The notes: generated by a model from the letters alone, not told the origin. Positions 42,736-51,762 are shown, counted from the stretch's first letter. The stretch is 64,000 nucleotides of DNA from Actinomadura livida (GCF_014648675.1 NZ_BMRO01000009.1:18675-82674); one strand, 5' to 3'. Numbers and translations: made by a program.

Positions 42736-44449
42736 TTCTTTGCTCCCTTATCCATTTGATGCCGCTCTTTACGCCTCGGGCGGCTCTGCGTGTGGCGTCG
42801 ACGGTCACGATCGCGGCTATCCCCAAAGAGAGTGCTGCATTTCCAGTGCCTGCATTGGTTTGCATGGGCTCTATATATGGACCTGTTCCGACCTCTGCCT
42901 TTCCTGTTGGCGGTGGGCGCAAGAAAGCGTCCACAAGCTTTCCATCTGTTTTAGCAACGCTCTCGAAGTCTTCTGCTCGGGAAACTCCGATACGCAGGAA
43001 TCGATCGAGGGGTGATTGATTTTCCGGATCAGGCTCGTTTGGGCTGCGGTCTACGGGATCGTCTTCGGGGCGTTGGAGTTCGCCGTGGTCTGCATTGTCA
43101 TTATCGGCGTCGCGGCTTGGCGGTATGGGTCTGCCGTCATTGTCGAACGTTATCCGGATCCGTCCTTCGAAGCGGCCGGCCTCCTCTATCTCTTCCGTAC
43201 GCTCTTCTTGTGGAGCCAGAGCTGTGCCAGGTTCATCCGTTTCACCGGATTGGCGTGTGATGCGCTCCTGTGTGTTGTTGTCGCTGCCGGGTTCTGCGGT
43301 CTCAGGTTCTTCGGCATTCCTACCACGGACCTCGTGCTGGCCGACGGATTCCGCTGTCTCCCGGTTTGTGGCTGGTTCTTCAATGGGGGGAGGGGCGTTC
43401 TCGCCGTTCGGCTGATCGCCTGGTCCTTCCGCGTGCGTCCCGGTGTCGCGGGCGGATTCGGTGGCTTCGACGGTCTGGCCGGTTGTTTCCGTCGTGGGAT
43501 CGGCCTGGGTGTCAGTGGTCCCCGGCTGTTCGCTGTCGGGGGTGTCGGGTAGCGGGCTCTCGGCCGGGGGGCCGGCTTGGACAGGCCGGTCTGGATGGTT
43601 CTGTCCGGCGCCTGGCGGTTGCTCGGCTGGGCGTTCGGCCGGCTGTGACTGTGGCCCGTCCTGCTGAGGGAGCCCCTCGTGGTCTCGGGTCGGCGGCCGG
43701 TCGCGCTCATGCTCGCCCGGCCGTTGTGCTTCACGCGGTCCGGCTCCGCTTGGCTCGCGCTCCTGGTCGTCGGCGGGCTGTGTCTTGTCGCTTAGGTCTC
43801 CGGGGCCCGCCAAGGCGGGGTCGGTGTCTTGTCCTTTGCTCGGCTCGTCGTTTCCGACTTCGAGACGTTTTGCGGCGGCGGCCTGTTGTTGTTCGCGGGC
43901 GCGGGCGAGGCTTTCTAGGCGGGACGGTTGGCCGGGGGAGCCGGGGTTGTCGGGTGGCGGCGTCCACTGTCCTTGGGGCGAGGCGGGTCTGTCTGCGGGT
44001 TCGGTGCGGGTGTCGGCTCGTGGTTCGGCGGGTTGGGCTTGGGGCCGGTCGCGGTTGCGGTCGCCAGGTGTGCCGGTGTCGGTCTCGCGGACGGCGCTGG
44101 TGCCCTGGTCTTGGGTGCGCGGGTCGTCCTCGCGTTGGTCTTTGTCCTTGCCCTGCTGCCTGTCTTCGGCTTCGGGCGTGCCGGAATCTGCGTTCTCCTC
44201 GCGGCTGTCGGACTGTTGCGAGGCGGCCTTGTCGTCGCGTTGCTCCCGAGGTGAGGTGCCGGTGTTCTCGCCCTGGGTCTCCTGCGCTCTGCTTTCCTGC
44301 TGTTCGCGGGCGCGGCGGAGGCTTTCCAGGCGGGACGGCTGGCCGGGGGAGCCCGGGTTGTCGGGTGGCGGGGTGGGGCGCTCTTGCGGGGCGGGCTTGT
44401 CGGACGTCTCCGTGCGAGTGTCGGTCTTGGTGGTGTCTTCAACGCCCAC
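42722..44449 (-). CDS. Large intrinsically disordered acidic protein
   Basis: 575 residues from GTG 44449. About 470 residues are low-complexity Glu/Pro/Asp/Gln/Thr/Arg. A 26-residue module is repeated at residues 26-51 and 163-188 (TPPPDNPGSPGQPSRLESL then ARAREQQ). The C-terminal ~110 residues look more ordered: FEGRIRITFDNDGRPIPPS, DRFLRIGVSRAEDFESVAKT and a weakly hydrophobic AALSLGIAAIVTVDATRRAA near the end that might touch a membrane. No signal peptide. First gene of the operon with two helical paralogues. Function unknown; the design suggests a scaffold or surface/tether protein. Confidence 0.7.
   Translation of the reverse strand: MGVEDTTKTDTRTETSDKPAPQERPTPPPDNPGSPGQPSRLESLRRAREQQESRAQETQGENTGTSPREQRDDKAASQQSDSREENADSGTPEAEDRQQGKDKDQREDDPRTQDQGTSAVRETDTGTPGDRNRDRPQAQPAEPRADTRTEPADRPASPQGQWTPPPDNPGSPGQPSRLESLARAREQQQAAAAKRLEVGNDEPSKGQDTDPALAGPGDLSDKTQPADDQEREPSGAGPREAQRPGEHERDRPPTRDHEGLPQQDGPQSQPAERPAEQPPGAGQNHPDRPVQAGPPAESPLPDTPDSEQPGTTDTQADPTTETTGQTVEATESARDTGTHAEGPGDQPNGENAPPPIEEPATNRETAESVGQHEVRGRNAEEPETAEPGSDNNTQERITRQSGETDEPGTALAPQEERTEEIEEAGRFEGRIRITFDNDGRPIPPSRDADNDNADHGELQRPEDDPVDRSPNEPDPENQSPLDRFLRIGVSRAEDFESVAKTDGKLVDAFLRPPPTGKAEVGTGPYIEPMQTNAGTGNAALSLGIAAIVTVDATRRAARGVKSGIKWIREQRSENY
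43886..44374 (-). repeat. Duplicated 78-bp coding module in the disordered-protein gene
   Basis: 44297-44374 and 43886-43963 encode near-identical 26-residue modules 137 codons apart. Confidence 0.8.
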
Positions 44450-44841
44450 GCCCGCGGCCCTTTCCTCTGGGGAGGCGACCGTCCGTCAGGGAGGGCGGCG
44501 GACGATTCGCCGAGGTGAGCCTTGACGTGCGGGGCTGACGCCGGGGCCACACCGGCACCCATGTAATCGCGCACGTCCGAACTTTGCACGTACCGATATC
44601 AGGCATCCAGCGCCGTACATTCGTTTCTTAACCGTCCGCCGGTCGGTGGCGTGTGGTTTCGTCATCCGAGAGGCTGCCTGCAAGACAGTCAGCGGTTGAC
44701 TAGCGCATGATTCAAAGAACGTGGCGATGCCCTATTTATCCGTTCTGTGCCGGATGGGCTGCTGGGACGCCATGCGTTCACCCGAGCGCAACCGTGGTCC
44801 CGATACCTTCTCGGGATGGGCCCATTCCCTGGGAGATTGGC
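44450..44841. promoter_or_regulatory. Divergent region between the disordered-protein operon and the Cys-pair gene
   Basis: 392 bp. The part 44560-44720 is AT-richer (CGTACATTCGTTTCTTAACC) and is the likely promoter zone for both directions. No clear operator palindrome was recognised. An open frame from 44707 leads into the 44842 gene but lacks a ribosome site. Confidence 0.4.
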
Positions 44842-45093
44842 ATGAGGCCGCCGAGCTGCGTGATCTGTATGCGAGCCCCTCAGGGTGAGGAAGAAGATTC
44901 GGCCTTCGAGATCGTCCGGTTCGCGATCAACGCGGACGAGGAGGCGCTCGAACGGGACCGGGCGCGGGACGGCTGGGTCGGGCATCCCCCATGGCTCATG
45001 TGGTTCTGCGGTGAGCACCTGGCGTTGGGCAAGGAACTTGCGGATCTGCACTGGCGTGAGGCCGGAGAGCGCTTGCGGACCGACAGAAGGTAG
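44842..45093 (+). CDS. Small Cys-pair protein of unknown function
   Basis: 83 residues from ATG 44842, with GGGAG 7 bp upstream. PSCVICMRAP at the N-terminus and WFCGEHLALG later give C-x2-C...C-x2-H, a possible zinc site. The middle is acidic (GEEEDSAFEIVRF). No family recognised. Lies upstream of an RsbW-like ATPase gene in the same direction. Confidence 0.6.
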   Translation: MRPPSCVICMRAPQGEEEDSAFEIVRFAINADEEALERDRARDGWVGHPPWLMWFCGEHLALGKELADLHWREAGERLRTDRR

Positions 45094-45280
45094 CCCCGGC
45101 CCGGACTCGTGAGCGTTCAAATCGCGGATGTTCGAACTTCTGTCGCCCCGGCGATCGACGCACATGCCTTGGACGTGCCGATCAAGGGGCCGACGAGGGG
45201 TTTTGCGTGTGCGCATTGGGTGTCGGCGTGATGATGAGCACGCACGATGACGAACCGACCACTATGCGTTGAGGAACCCC

Positions 45281-45724
45281 ATGTCGTATCCGATCCCTTA
45301 CCCGCCCGTCCCCGTTCCGGCGGGTGCCCAGCGGTGGCGGCGGGCCTTTCCCGGTGACCTTGACCAGGCGTGTGCGGCCCGTCGGTTCACCGGCGCTCTT
45401 CTGGCCGGCTGCCCCGAGTTGGACGAGGTGCTGCTGGCCGTGGACGAGCTCGTGGTCAACGCGCTACGGCACACGAAGTCCGGTCAGCCTGGCGGCACCT
45501 TCACCGTCGAGATCACCCGATGGGACGGCGCCGTCGCGATCTGCGTCGGCGATGAGGGCGGCCCGAGCGAACCCGCCGTCACCGACGCCGCCGACGATGC
45601 CGAGTCCGGGCGCGGCCTGCGCACCGTCTCGCTGCTGGCGTCCAGTTGGGGCTGGTTCGGCAACGATCGCTCGCGCACCGTCGCCGCGCTCTTCTCCGCC
45701 CCATCGCTGCTGGGGGCGGTGTGA
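45281..45724 (+). CDS. RsbW-like ATP-binding anti-sigma-type protein
   Basis: 147 residues, GHKL/HATPase fold: N box VLLAVDELVVNALRHT, G1 box AICVGDEGG, G2 box GRGLRTVSLLASSWGW. Stand-alone domains of this kind are serine kinase/anti-sigma factors or, in actinomycetes, partners of Scr1/DUF397 loci. GAGGA precedes the ATG at 6 bp. Its TGA overlaps the GTG of the next gene. Confidence 0.85.
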   Translation: MSYPIPYPPVPVPAGAQRWRRAFPGDLDQACAARRFTGALLAGCPELDEVLLAVDELVVNALRHTKSGQPGGTFTVEITRWDGAVAICVGDEGGPSEPAVTDAADDAESGRGLRTVSLLASSWGWFGNDRSRTVAALFSAPSLLGAV

Positions 45725-46040
45725 GCGGCCGTGACCTGCGCGAGTGGACCGCTGCGCAGGTCCGCTCCGCCATGACCTCCAGGCCCACCCGCTGGACCGG
45801 CCCGAAGCCTGGCGCCGCGCCGACGCCTGGTATACCCGCACCACCGGTGGTCGCCCCGTCCTGCTGTCCGTCGAGTCCTTTGACCACGGCTTCATCGCCC
45901 GCCCCGCCATACCACCGCCCGAAGCTCCCGACCACGTTCTAATCATCGACCGCGACACCGCCGCCCTCACCCTCTGGCCCGCCTATGCCACCGACACCCT
46001 CGCAACCCAGTACGGCCGGTACCGACGTGGCGAACTCTGA
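45721..46040 (+). pseudogene. Conserved hypothetical gene, frameshifted
   Basis: GTG 45721 overlaps the ATPase stop (GTGA). The first 18 codons (SGRDLREWTAAQVRSAM) read in one frame; the protein-like continuation DLQAHPLDRPEAWRRADAWY, GRPVLLSVESFDHGFIARPA and DHVLIIDRDTAALTLWPAYA reads in the -1 frame to 46040. Restoring one G at ATG(G)AC, position 45774, fuses them to a ~106-residue protein. No functional family recognised. Confidence 0.7.
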
Positions 46041-46086
46041 CCGGCTGCGGATGTCGCTTCCTATGGATAGGCGGCCCCGTAAGGCT

Positions 46087-46356
46087 TCAGATGTCGTCGG
46101 GCTCGTTCTCGACCCCGGCGGTGGGGTCGCCGTCTCGGGTGCCGCTTTCGGCGTCGCTTTCGTAGCCTTCGGCTGCGCTTTCGCTGCCCGGCACAGAACG
46201 CTCGCGGGGTTGTTCCTCCAGCCCCGATCTCGCGCCGGGCTCTGGGCCGTCCGGCTGGTCCCTCTTCTGCATCGCTGCCCCCTCTGGTTCGGCTGCTTCG
46301 TTCCGCACGTTGTTGCCGCAGAAGTAATCCCTAACCGTGGGTCCGGTCTCCGGCAT
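46087..46356 (-). CDS. Possible small acidic disordered protein
   Basis: 89 residues, ATG start, divergent from the HD gene by 11 bp. After RDYFCGNNVRNE it is acidic and disordered (Glu/Asp/Ser/Gly). No ribosome site of note and no family. May be a genuine small gene of the accessory block or chance. Confidence 0.35.
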   Translation of the reverse strand: MPETGPTVRDYFCGNNVRNEAAEPEGAAMQKRDQPDGPEPGARSGLEEQPRERSVPGSESAAEGYESDAESGTRDGDPTAGVENEPDDI

Positions 46357-46367
46357 AGGGTCGGGGC

Positions 46368-46958
46368 GTGCGGATTCCAGGGGACGAGGAGATCCGGGCG
46401 CTGCATGAGAGGTACGCGCCCAGTCCGGAGGCGTTCGAGGCCGTCTACACGCACTGCGTGATCGTGTGGAGGATCGCCGAGCGGATCATCGAGGCCGCGG
46501 GGCTCGACGTCGATGCGGAGCTCGTGCGGGCCGGGTGCCTGCTCCATGACATCGGGGTCTACCGGCTGGACGACGGCGACCGGGTTCCGGGGCAGTACGT
46601 GCGGCATGGGGTGCTGGGGCACGAGGTCCTGCGCGACGAGGGGTTCCCCGAGGAGATCTGCCGGTTCTGCTCTCGCCACACCGGGATGGGGCTGACGCGC
46701 GACGACATCGCGCGGCAGGGGCTTCCGGTGCCGCCGGGTGATTATGTGGCCGAGACCGGTGAGGAGCGGCTGGTCATGTACGCCGACAAGTTCCACAGCA
46801 AGACGCGGCCGCCGACGTTCGTGTCCGCCGACTCTTACGCCGTTCACGTGCGCCGGTACGGGGAGGAGAAGGTCGCGGTCTTCGAGGCGATGCGCGCGTT
46901 CTTCGGGGAGCCCGATCTCAAGCCGCTCGTGGACGAGTACGGCCACGCCCTCGTATAG
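46368..46958 (+). CDS. HD-domain hydrolase
   Basis: 196 residues from GTG 46368. HD metal site: His in VYTHCVIVWRIAERI, the His-Asp pair in AGCLLHDIGVYRL, then RHGVLGHEVLRDEGF, CSRHTGMG and the distal Asp in MYADKFHSKTRPP. Predicted phosphohydrolase of the YedJ/RdgB-neighbour type; substrate unknown. It is the first ordinary gene after the accessory block and lies 59 bp before the helicase gene. Confidence 0.85.
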   Translation: MRIPGDEEIRALHERYAPSPEAFEAVYTHCVIVWRIAERIIEAAGLDVDAELVRAGCLLHDIGVYRLDDGDRVPGQYVRHGVLGHEVLRDEGFPEEICRFCSRHTGMGLTRDDIARQGLPVPPGDYVAETGEERLVMYADKFHSKTRPPTFVSADSYAVHVRRYGEEKVAVFEAMRAFFGEPDLKPLVDEYGHALV

Positions 46959-47017
46959 GCGGGTTCCCGTGGGCGGCGGTGACGCGGGCAGTGGGCGGGT
47001 GGGGGCAGGATGGAGGG

Positions 47018-49525
47018 GTGAGCCTCATTGATGAACTTCCCTCCGGAAACGACACCGACGCCGATTCGCTGTTCGAGGCGTTCGAGCGGTGGGTGTCGGG
47101 GCGCGGGATCACGCTGTATCCCGCGCAGGAGGAGGCGCTCATCGAGGTGGTGTCGGGCGCGAACGTGATCCTGTCGACGCCGACCGGGTCGGGCAAGAGC
47201 CTGGTGGCGGCGGGGGCGCTGTTCGCCGCGCTCGGCCGGGAGCAGGTGGGGTTCTACACTGCGCCGATCAAGGCGCTGGTGTCGGAGAAGTTCTTCGATC
47301 TGTGCGAGATGTTCGGGCGCGAGAACGTCGGGATGATGACCGGCGACGCGAGTGTGAACGCCGACGCGCCGATCGTGTGCTGCACGGCGGAGGTGCTGGC
47401 CAACATCGCGCTCCGGGACGGCGCCCAGGCCGACATCGGTGTGGTGGTCATGGACGAGTTCCACTTCTACGCCGAGCCGGAGCGCGGATGGGCGTGGCAG
47501 ATCCCGCTGCTGGAGCTGCCGCAGGCCCAGTTCCTGCTGATGTCGGCCACGCTGGGGGACGTCGACTTCTTCCAGAAGGACCTGGCGCGGCGGACGGGCC
47601 GGCCGACGGCGCTGGTGACGTCGGCGGAGCGGCCCGTCCCGCTGATCTACGACTACCGGGTGACGCCGCTGCACGAGACGATCGAGGAGCTGCTGGCCGA
47701 GCAGAAGGCGCCGGTGTACCTGGTGCACTTCACGCAGGCGGCGGCGATCGAGCGGGCCCAGTCGCTGATGAGCATCAACGTGTGCACCAAGGCGGAGAAG
47801 GCCCGGATCGCGGAGCTGATCGGCAACTTCCGGTTCACCACGAAGTTCGGGCGGAACCTGTCGCGGTTCGTCCGGCACGGGATCGGGGTGCACCACGCGG
47901 GGATGCTGCCGAAGTACCGGCGGCTGGTGGAGCGGCTCGCGCAGGCCGGGCTGCTGAAGGTCATCTGCGGGACCGACACGCTGGGCGTCGGCGTCAACGT
48001 GCCCATCCGCACGGTGGTGTTCACCGCGCTGAGCAAGTACGACGGGCACCGGGTGCGGCGGCTGCGGGCGCGGGAGTTCCACCAGATCGCGGGGCGTGCC
48101 GGGCGGGCCGGGTTCGACACGGTCGGGTTCGTCGTCGCGCAGGCGCCCGAGCATGTGGTGGAGAACGAGAAGGCACTGGCCAAGGCGGGGGACGACCCGA
48201 AGAAGCGGCGGAAGGTGCAGCGCAAGAAGCCGCCCGAGGGGTTCGTCGGGTGGGACGAGGACGTCTTCAAGAAGCTGCAGGAGGCCGAGCCGGAGATGCT
48301 CCGGTCGCGGTTCCAGGTGAGCCACGCGATGCTGCTGTCGGTCATCGCGCGGCCGGGCAACGCGTTCCAGGCCATGAAGCGGCTGCTGACCGACAACCAC
48401 GAGGAGCCGGCGGCGCGGCGCAGGCACATCTCGCGGGCCATCGCGATCTACCGGTCGCTGCTGGCGGGCGGCGTGGTCGAGGTGCTGCCCGAGCCCGACG
48501 ACCTCGGCCGCTACGCGCGGATCACCGTCGACCTGCAGGAGGACTTCGCGCTCAACCAGGCGCTGTCGACGTTCGCGCTGGCGACGTTCGAGATTCTGGA
48601 CCCGGCGTCGCCGTCGTACGCGCTGGACGTGCTGTCGGTGATCGAGGCGACGCTGGACGACCCCCGGCAGATCCTCGCGGCCCAGCTCAACAAGGCGCGG
48701 GGCGAGGCCGTCGCCGAGATGAAGGCCGAGGGCATCGAGTACGAGGAGCGGATGGAGCTGCTCCAGGACGTCGACCACCCGAAGCCGCTGGAGGACGAGC
48801 TCGACGCCGCGTACGAGATCTACCGGTCCGGGCACCCGTGGGTGGGCGACCACCCGCTGCGCCCGAAGTCCGTCGTGCGGGACATGTACGAGCGGGCGAT
48901 GACGTTCACCGAGTACATCGGGTTCTACGAGCTGGCCAGGGCGGAGGGCCTCGTCCTGCGCTACCTGTCGGGGGCCTACAAGGCGCTGCAGCAGACCGTC
49001 CCGGAGTCGATCAAGACCGATGACCTGATCGACCTCATCGAGTGGCTGGGGGAGCTGGTCCGGCAGGTCGACTCCAGCCTCCTGGACGAGTGGGAGCAGC
49101 TCGCGAACCCCGCCGACGAGGACGTGGACGAGCCGATCGAGGAGCGGGTCACGAAGGTGACCGCGAACGCGCGGGCGTTCCGGGTCCTGGTCCGCAACGC
49201 GTTGTTCCGCCGGGTGGAGCTCGCCGCGCTGGAGAAGTACCGGGAGCTGGGCGAGCTGGACCCGGACTTCGGCGCCGGCGCGTGGGCCGAGGCCATGGAC
49301 GGGTACTTCGCCGAGCACGACGAGCTGCTCACCGGGCCCGACGCCCGGGGCCCGAAGCTCCTGCAGATCGAGGAGGTCCCGCAGGACGCGCTGTGGCGGG
49401 TCCGGCAGGTGTTCGACGACCCGGAGGGGCACCACGACTGGGGGATCAGCGCCGAGGTCGACCTGGCGGGTTCGGACCAGGAGGGCGAGGCAGTGATACG
49501 CGTGACCGGCGTGGACAGAATGTAG
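47018..49525 (+). CDS. Ski2-like DEAD/DEAH RNA helicase with DUF3516 C-terminus
   Basis: 835 residues from GTG 47018. Helicase motifs: I STPTGSGKS (53-61), Ia APIKALVSEKF, II MDEFHFY (~146), III MSATL, IV/V TDTLGVGVNVPIRTV, VI HQIAGRAGRAG. The C-terminal ~350 residues are the helical DUF3516 region found only with this helicase type in actinobacteria. Probably unwinds structured RNA for turnover. An ORF start 13 codons upstream is less likely. GGAGG is very close to the GTG. Confidence 0.92.
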   Translation: MSLIDELPSGNDTDADSLFEAFERWVSGRGITLYPAQEEALIEVVSGANVILSTPTGSGKSLVAAGALFAALGREQVGFYTAPIKALVSEKFFDLCEMFGRENVGMMTGDASVNADAPIVCCTAEVLANIALRDGAQADIGVVVMDEFHFYAEPERGWAWQIPLLELPQAQFLLMSATLGDVDFFQKDLARRTGRPTALVTSAERPVPLIYDYRVTPLHETIEELLAEQKAPVYLVHFTQAAAIERAQSLMSINVCTKAEKARIAELIGNFRFTTKFGRNLSRFVRHGIGVHHAGMLPKYRRLVERLAQAGLLKVICGTDTLGVGVNVPIRTVVFTALSKYDGHRVRRLRAREFHQIAGRAGRAGFDTVGFVVAQAPEHVVENEKALAKAGDDPKKRRKVQRKKPPEGFVGWDEDVFKKLQEAEPEMLRSRFQVSHAMLLSVIARPGNAFQAMKRLLTDNHEEPAARRRHISRAIAIYRSLLAGGVVEVLPEPDDLGRYARITVDLQEDFALNQALSTFALATFEILDPASPSYALDVLSVIEATLDDPRQILAAQLNKARGEAVAEMKAEGIEYEERMELLQDVDHPKPLEDELDAAYEIYRSGHPWVGDHPLRPKSVVRDMYERAMTFTEYIGFYELARAEGLVLRYLSGAYKALQQTVPESIKTDDLIDLIEWLGELVRQVDSSLLDEWEQLANPADEDVDEPIEERVTKVTANARAFRVLVRNALFRRVELAALEKYRELGELDPDFGAGAWAEAMDGYFAEHDELLTGPDARGPKLLQIEEVPQDALWRVRQVFDDPEGHHDWGISAEVDLAGSDQEGEAVIRVTGVDRM

Positions 49526-49561
49526 GGAAGAGCAGGCATTGGCGGAATAGGGAGCACGGGC

Positions 49562-50362
49562 ATGGTGCAGGTCGCGGTGGCGCAGTTCGCGCCCGGGGTC
49601 AACAAGGACGAGAACCTCGCGGCGATCGGCAAGCTGGCGGGGGAGGCGGCCGGGCGCGGGGCGAAGGTTGTTGTGTTCCCCGAGTTCGCCATGTTCACCG
49701 CGCCGAAGTTGGACGAGCGGTTCGCCGACTCCGCCGAGCCGCTCGACGGCCCGTTCGCCGGCGGGCTCAAGGACGTCGCTCGACGGCACGGCGTGCACGT
49801 CGTCGCGGGGGTGAACGAGCGCCTGGACGAGCCGGGGCGCATCTCCAACACCCTCGTTGCCGCCGGTCCCGCCGGGGACTTCGTCGCCGAGTACCGCAAG
49901 ATCCACCTGTACGACGCGTTCGGGTACCGGGAGTCGGCGATAGTCCGGCCGGGCGAGATCGGGAACCCGGAGACGTTCACGGTGGAGGGCGTCACGTTCG
50001 GCATGCAGACCTGCTACGACGTCCGCTTCCCCGAGGTGACGCGGCGGATCGTGGACGCGGGCGCCGATGTGCTCGCCCTCCCCGCCGCCTGGGTGCCGGG
50101 GCCGCTGAAGGAGGACCACTGGCGGACGCTGGCCCGCGCCCGCGCCATCGAGAACACGATCTACGTGGCCGCGGCCGGGCAGTGCGCCCCGACCGGCGCC
50201 GGGAACAGCATGCTCGTGGACCCGATGGGCGTGGTCACGGCCGGGCTGGGGGAGAGCCCGGGGGTCGTGGCGGGCGAGGTCTCGCCGGAGCGCGTCGCCG
50301 CCGTCCGGGAGAAGAACCCCGCGCTGCGCCTTCGCCGCTTCACGGTCGCGAAGGCCGAATAG
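49562..50362 (+). CDS. Carbon-nitrogen hydrolase (nitrilase superfamily)
   Basis: 266 residues. Catalytic triad Glu41 (VVFPEFAMF), Lys113 (EYRKIHLYD) and Cys151 (GMQTCYDVRFPE); LARARAIENTIYV near 205 is also typical. Cytoplasmic amidase, possibly a deaminated-glutathione or omega-amidase-like enzyme; substrate not determinable. Lies 36 bp after the helicase gene and may be co-transcribed. Confidence 0.92.
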   Translation: MVQVAVAQFAPGVNKDENLAAIGKLAGEAAGRGAKVVVFPEFAMFTAPKLDERFADSAEPLDGPFAGGLKDVARRHGVHVVAGVNERLDEPGRISNTLVAAGPAGDFVAEYRKIHLYDAFGYRESAIVRPGEIGNPETFTVEGVTFGMQTCYDVRFPEVTRRIVDAGADVLALPAAWVPGPLKEDHWRTLARARAIENTIYVAAAGQCAPTGAGNSMLVDPMGVVTAGLGESPGVVAGEVSPERVAAVREKNPALRLRRFTVAKAE

Positions 50363-50438
50363 GCGCCGTTGTATCGAGGTGGCAACGGTCTTCCTGATTC
50401 TCCGCATGCCGCCGAGTGCTTAGCGTGACGATCGGAGG

Positions 50439-50975
50439 GTGCGCCTCTCCTCCGATCTCCCGCCCGCCGGATTCACCCGCGCCGAGCCCAGGCCGCCCAC
50501 CCGTACGCGCCGGCTCTCGTGGGTTCTCGTCGCGGTCGCGTTGGGCGCAGGGCTGGCTCTCGCAGCTGGGCTCGGGACGATCGCCGCGCCGGCCCGCACG
50601 GTGTCGCCCGGCGCGAACACGTCCTCGGCCGCGCCGCGCTCCGTGCCAACGCTGCCGTCCGCGCCTGCACCGGCGCGGTCCGCCGCGGCGTCCGCGCCCG
50701 GCCGGGCGGCGCCCGGAGCGGGGGACGCGGCCTCCGCGAGCCGCCCGGCGACGCGGCAGAAGCCGTCCCGCCCGGGGCAGGCCGTCCCGTCGCGCACGCA
50801 CAGGCCGCACACGCAGAGGCCGCCCACGCCTCGTTCCGCGCCGGTGACCCGTCCGCGAAACGCGCGCCCCGCCGTGCCGCCCTGGATCGCCGCCGAGTGC
50901 CGCCGCCGCTTCCCGGACGATCCGCGCCGCCGCGCGGCCTGCGCCGCGGCGCTCACCCGGTCCTTCGGCGGGTGA
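50439..50975 (+). CDS. Membrane-anchored Ala/Pro/Arg-rich protein
   Basis: 178 residues from GTG 50439. One TM (LSWVLVAVALGAGLALAAGL, residues ~26-45), then a ~90-residue extracytoplasmic low-complexity region and an ordered tail WIAAECRRRFPDDPRRRAACAAA with two Cys that could form a disulfide. No family. Convergent with the Clp-N gene, which ends 1 bp further on. Confidence 0.6.
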   Translation: MRLSSDLPPAGFTRAEPRPPTRTRRLSWVLVAVALGAGLALAAGLGTIAAPARTVSPGANTSSAAPRSVPTLPSAPAPARSAAASAPGRAAPGAGDAASASRPATRQKPSRPGQAVPSRTHRPHTQRPPTPRSAPVTRPRNARPAVPPWIAAECRRRFPDDPRRRAACAAALTRSFGG

Positions 50976-51521
50976 TCAGGCCGCCTCGGACGTCAGCAGC
51001 CGGTCCAGGTGGGCGCGCAGGGCCCGCACGTCCGCGCCCGCCTGCGCCGCGAGCCGTGCCGCCTCGGAACCGTCGTCGTGCAGGACGCCGAGCAGGATGT
51101 GGCCGCCGCGGATCTCCTTCTGCTTGAGCCGGATCGCGTGCCGCAGGCTCAGCTCCAGTGCCTTCTTCGCCTCCGGCGTGAAGGGGATGTGGCCGCGCGG
51201 GCGCTGCCCGGCGGGGACGTCGAGGGCGCCCTCGCCGAAGGCGTCCTCGGTGGCCGCCCGGACGGCGTCGAGGTCGATGCCGAGGCTCTGCAGCGCCTCG
51301 GCGTCGAGGGTCTCGCCGCCACTGCCGGTGCGGGCGAGCCTCGCGCGCAGGTCGTCCGCGTCCAGTCCGTGCTCGCGGAGCGTGCGGGCCATGGCCTCGT
51401 CGCCGCGCAGGACGGAGAACAGGAGGTGCCCGGAGCCGATGCGTTGGTGCCCCAGGTCGCGTGCCGCCGTCTGCGCGCCGGTGACGGCCGCCCGGGCCTC
51501 CTTGGTGAACCGCTCGAACAT
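50976..51521 (-). CDS. Clp N-terminal domain protein (stand-alone)
   Basis: 181 residues containing two Clp_N repeats: FTKEARAAVTGAQTAARDLG with IGSGHLLFSVL, and FTPEAKKALELSLRHAIRLK with IRGGHILLGVL. No AAA+ ATPase domain follows. Such proteins resemble ClpC-N or ClpS-like adaptors that present substrates to Clp proteases. It is coupled (4 bp gap) to the HTH gene upstream, so expression is probably controlled by it. Confidence 0.9.
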   Translation of the reverse strand: MFERFTKEARAAVTGAQTAARDLGHQRIGSGHLLFSVLRGDEAMARTLREHGLDADDLRARLARTGSGGETLDAEALQSLGIDLDAVRAATEDAFGEGALDVPAGQRPRGHIPFTPEAKKALELSLRHAIRLKQKEIRGGHILLGVLHDDGSEAARLAAQAGADVRALRAHLDRLLTSEAA

Positions 51522-51525
51522 GGCG

Positions 51526-51756
51526 CTACTGCTCCTTCCTGAGGCGGCGGCCTCCGCCGTGCTTCTTGTGGACGGCCTGCCGGCTCACGCCGAGGCAGAC
51601 CGCGATCTCCTGCCAGGACCAGCCCTGGTCGCGGGCGCTCGCGACCTGGAGCGCCTCCAGCCGTTCGGCCAGCTCGCGCAGCGCGCGCACCGCCCGCAGT
51701 CCCACCGCGGGGTCCCGGCTGCCCGCCTCCCGGGCGAGCGTCTCTCCATCGGTCAT
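51526..51756 (-). CDS. Small HTH regulator upstream of Clp-N gene
   Basis: 76 residues. Sigma-70 region 4/AsnC-like HTH: ARDQGWSWQEIAVCLGVSRQAVHKKHG near the C-terminus, preceded by a helical dimerisation segment. Likely autoregulator of the two-gene operon. The ATG coincides with the predicted transcription start (see promoter), so no ribosome site is expected. Confidence 0.85.
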   Translation of the reverse strand: MTDGETLAREAGSRDPAVGLRAVRALRELAERLEALQVASARDQGWSWQEIAVCLGVSRQAVHKKHGGGRRLRKEQ

Positions 51757-51762
51757 GACGTC

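Noticed and set aside
39884..46367. Integrated element or prophage
   Set aside because: No integrase, transposase, att-type flanking repeat, tRNA gene or phage protein was found; only composition and gene content suggest mobility.
46844..50407. 1187-codon open frame on the minus strand across the helicase and nitrilase genes
   Set aside because: Arg/His/Pro/Leu-rich shadow of GC-rich codons; the plus-strand frames carry all helicase and nitrilase motifs.
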